Shown here: in pieces, positions 7,926-8,480 of the stretch
Position numbering within the stretch: the first letter of the stretch is position 1
Layout of the letters: each line of letters opens with the position of its first letter
Assembly (NCBI GenBank): GCA_021819255.1
Contig: JAKART010000078.1
Span: forward strand, 1-8,480
Reading direction: 5' to 3'
Source of the DNA: Acidobacteriota bacterium
GTDB lineage: Bacteria > Acidobacteriota > Terriglobia > Terriglobales > Acidobacteriaceae
DNA: 8,480 bases
Notes under the pieces: model-generated
Told to the model about the DNA's origin: nothing
What the model saw: the letters and a program-made list of their open reading frames with translations, nothing else
Database searches by the model: none
Translations under genes and position numbers: made by a program

Positions 7926-7945
7926 CGGCCTTTGAGAAAGGGCCA
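7926..7945 (-). terminator. Hairpin downstream of the tRNA-Glu-like gene, weak terminator candidate
   Basis: Read on the minus strand, TGGCCCTTT pairs with AAAGGCCG around CTC, with one bulged C, about 75 bases past the tRNA 3' end. No T run follows. Confidence 0.2.
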
Positions 7946-8020
7946 GCCCGGAGAGTAAGCTTCCCGCAGCAGGTCTGTAAATGCCGGCGGAGTGGACAGT
8001 GGACAAGGTCGGCTCTGATA

Positions 8021-8098
8021 TGGCGTCCCCGACGGGATTCGAACCGCGTGTTTACACCATGAGTGTGATGTCGTCCTGGGCCTCTAGACGACGGGGAC
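8021..8098 (-). tRNA. tRNA-Glu-like gene (CTC), aberrant and possibly a pseudo-tRNA
   Basis: On the minus strand the acceptor stem GTCCCCG (8098-8092) pairs fully with CGGGGAC, and GCCA is encoded at the 3' end (8024-8021). The D arm GTCTAGAGGCCCAGGAC and the T loop TTCGAAT match bacterial tRNA-Glu very closely. Two places are abnormal. The anticodon stem ACATC/GGTGT (with one T-G pair) closes an eight-base loop, ACACTCAT, instead of seven. In it the Glu anticodon CTC (8063-8061) is preceded by A rather than the near-universal U33. The T stem 5' strand is ACGCGG against CCGT-type partners, one base too many, leaving a bulged C near 8045. Total length is 78 instead of 76. Either this is a decaying extra copy, or the base calls contain errors. 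The Glu identity of the body is secure; decoding function is not. Confidence 0.7.
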
Positions 8099-8357
8099 TT
8101 TTCAGCCGGCGATGCTGATTCTCGAGCAGCGATGAGATACCCTTCATGGCTGCCCAAAGACGCGATACCGTGATGGCTGAAATCAGGTTGTCTCCTCAAG
8201 TTTTACGGACTCCGGTGCAATTTGCAAGGGGCCGAAGGCTGAGGATAAGACCGGCTCTGTGAACTATCGGAAGAGATGTATCTCGTCCTGGAGTTTGCAG
8301 CCGGGATGCCTGGCAACCGAGTCAAAGCCGGTCTCAAGGCGCTTGAGCCTGCATGTA
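8099..8357. other. Gene-free region with long-range inverted repeat
   Basis: No protein gene is supported. AGACCGGCT (8248-8256) is perfectly complementary to AGCCGGTCT (8326-8334), enclosing 69 bases that contain a small hairpin, GAGA (8273-8276) facing TCTC (8281-8284). Upstream of the minus-strand tRNA no good promoter pair was found. The + strand here could be the leader of a gene beyond the right edge. Confidence 0.4.
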
Positions 8358-8473
8358 TAGACCATTTTCCCTGATGATGGGTGTACGGAAGCGGGCGTTC
8401 AGTGGCGTTTTCATTGAGGAAAACGCCCACAGGAGTCGTTCCCCCTGCTTACACCTTCAGGGAAAATGGTCTA
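8358..8473. repeat. MITE-like palindromic element with 17-bp terminal inverted repeats and TA ends
   Basis: TAGACCATTTTCCCTGA (8358-8374) and TCAGGGAAAATGGTCTA (8457-8473) are perfect reverse complements. Further inside, GGTGTA (8380-8385) faces TACACC (8450-8455). At the centre, GTGGCGTTTTC (8402-8412) faces GAAAACGCCCAC (8419-8430), with one bulged C, around a six-base loop. The whole 116 bases can fold into one long interrupted hairpin. It has no coding capacity. The outermost TA on each side could be the TA duplication made by IS630/Tc1-mariner-type transposases, so a non-autonomous miniature element is the simplest reading. A REP-like or structured-RNA element is the alternative. Confidence 0.6.
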
Positions 8474-8480
8474 GCCGCAA

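Larger units (their letters stand above)
7768..8020. other. Gene-free region between the Asp-box gene and the tRNA
   Basis: I see no protein gene. Open frames here are short, lack ribosome binding sites and have no recognisable composition. The only structure is the set of hairpins at 7809-7868 and 7926-7945. The region separates two convergent units, the + strand propeller gene and the minus-strand tRNA. Confidence 0.6.

Noticed and set aside
8049..8072. Reading the tRNA as tRNA-Met with anticodon CAT after U33
   Set aside because: This register puts CTCATGG in the loop but leaves a mismatched stem and a four-base linker after the D arm. The body is clearly tRNA-Glu.
8208..8316. Cobalamin or TPP riboswitch, or SRP RNA
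   Set aside because: Fragments such as GGTGCAA, CTGTGAAC, GGCTGAG and GCCGGGATG recall these families, but the expected helices (for example P4 of the cobalamin class, or the TPP GAACCTGAT block) are not formed, and different fragments point to different families.

Overview
The window looks chromosomal and probably comes from an acidobacterium (Acidobacteriaceae-like). I infer this from the moderately high G+C content and from the acidobacterial style of the secreted proteins: a small beta-barrel joined to Ig/PKD-like repeats and a divergent OmpA-type domain, followed by a large Asp-box propeller protein. The housekeeping proteins also fit. This is recognition by eye, not a database match. 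No phage, CRISPR, transposase or defence gene is visible.

Layout: (1) From the left edge to 2420, on the + strand, is the 3' part of glnD, the PII uridylyltransferase/uridylyl-removing nitrogen sensor. It keeps its HD and two ACT domains; its nucleotidyltransferase domain lies off the left edge. (2) After a 317-base gap comes nuoB (2738-3358), the N2-cluster subunit of complex I. It stands alone, with no other nuo gene beside it. (3) A 289-base gap leads to a 571-residue secreted, probably outer-membrane protein (3648-5363), which ends at a strong hairpin (5380-5417). (4) After another 330-base gap there is a 690-residue secreted beta-propeller protein (5695-7767) with about ten recognisable Asp-boxes, starting at TTG behind a good ribosome binding site. 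(5) The last 700 bases have no convincing protein gene. They hold a tRNA-Glu-like gene on the minus strand (8021-8098) with an abnormal anticodon loop and T stem, several hairpins, and at the right edge a 116-base palindromic element (8358-8473) with perfect 17-bp terminal inverted repeats bounded by TA.

All four protein genes point the same way but are separated by gaps of about 290-330 bases, so they look like independent transcription units rather than an operon. They cover nitrogen sensing, respiration and envelope/secreted structure, with no evident shared pathway. I find no clear new multi-gene system. The items most worth a second look are the aberrant tRNA-Glu, the MITE-like palindrome, the solitary nuoB and the loop-complementary hairpin after the OmpA-like gene.
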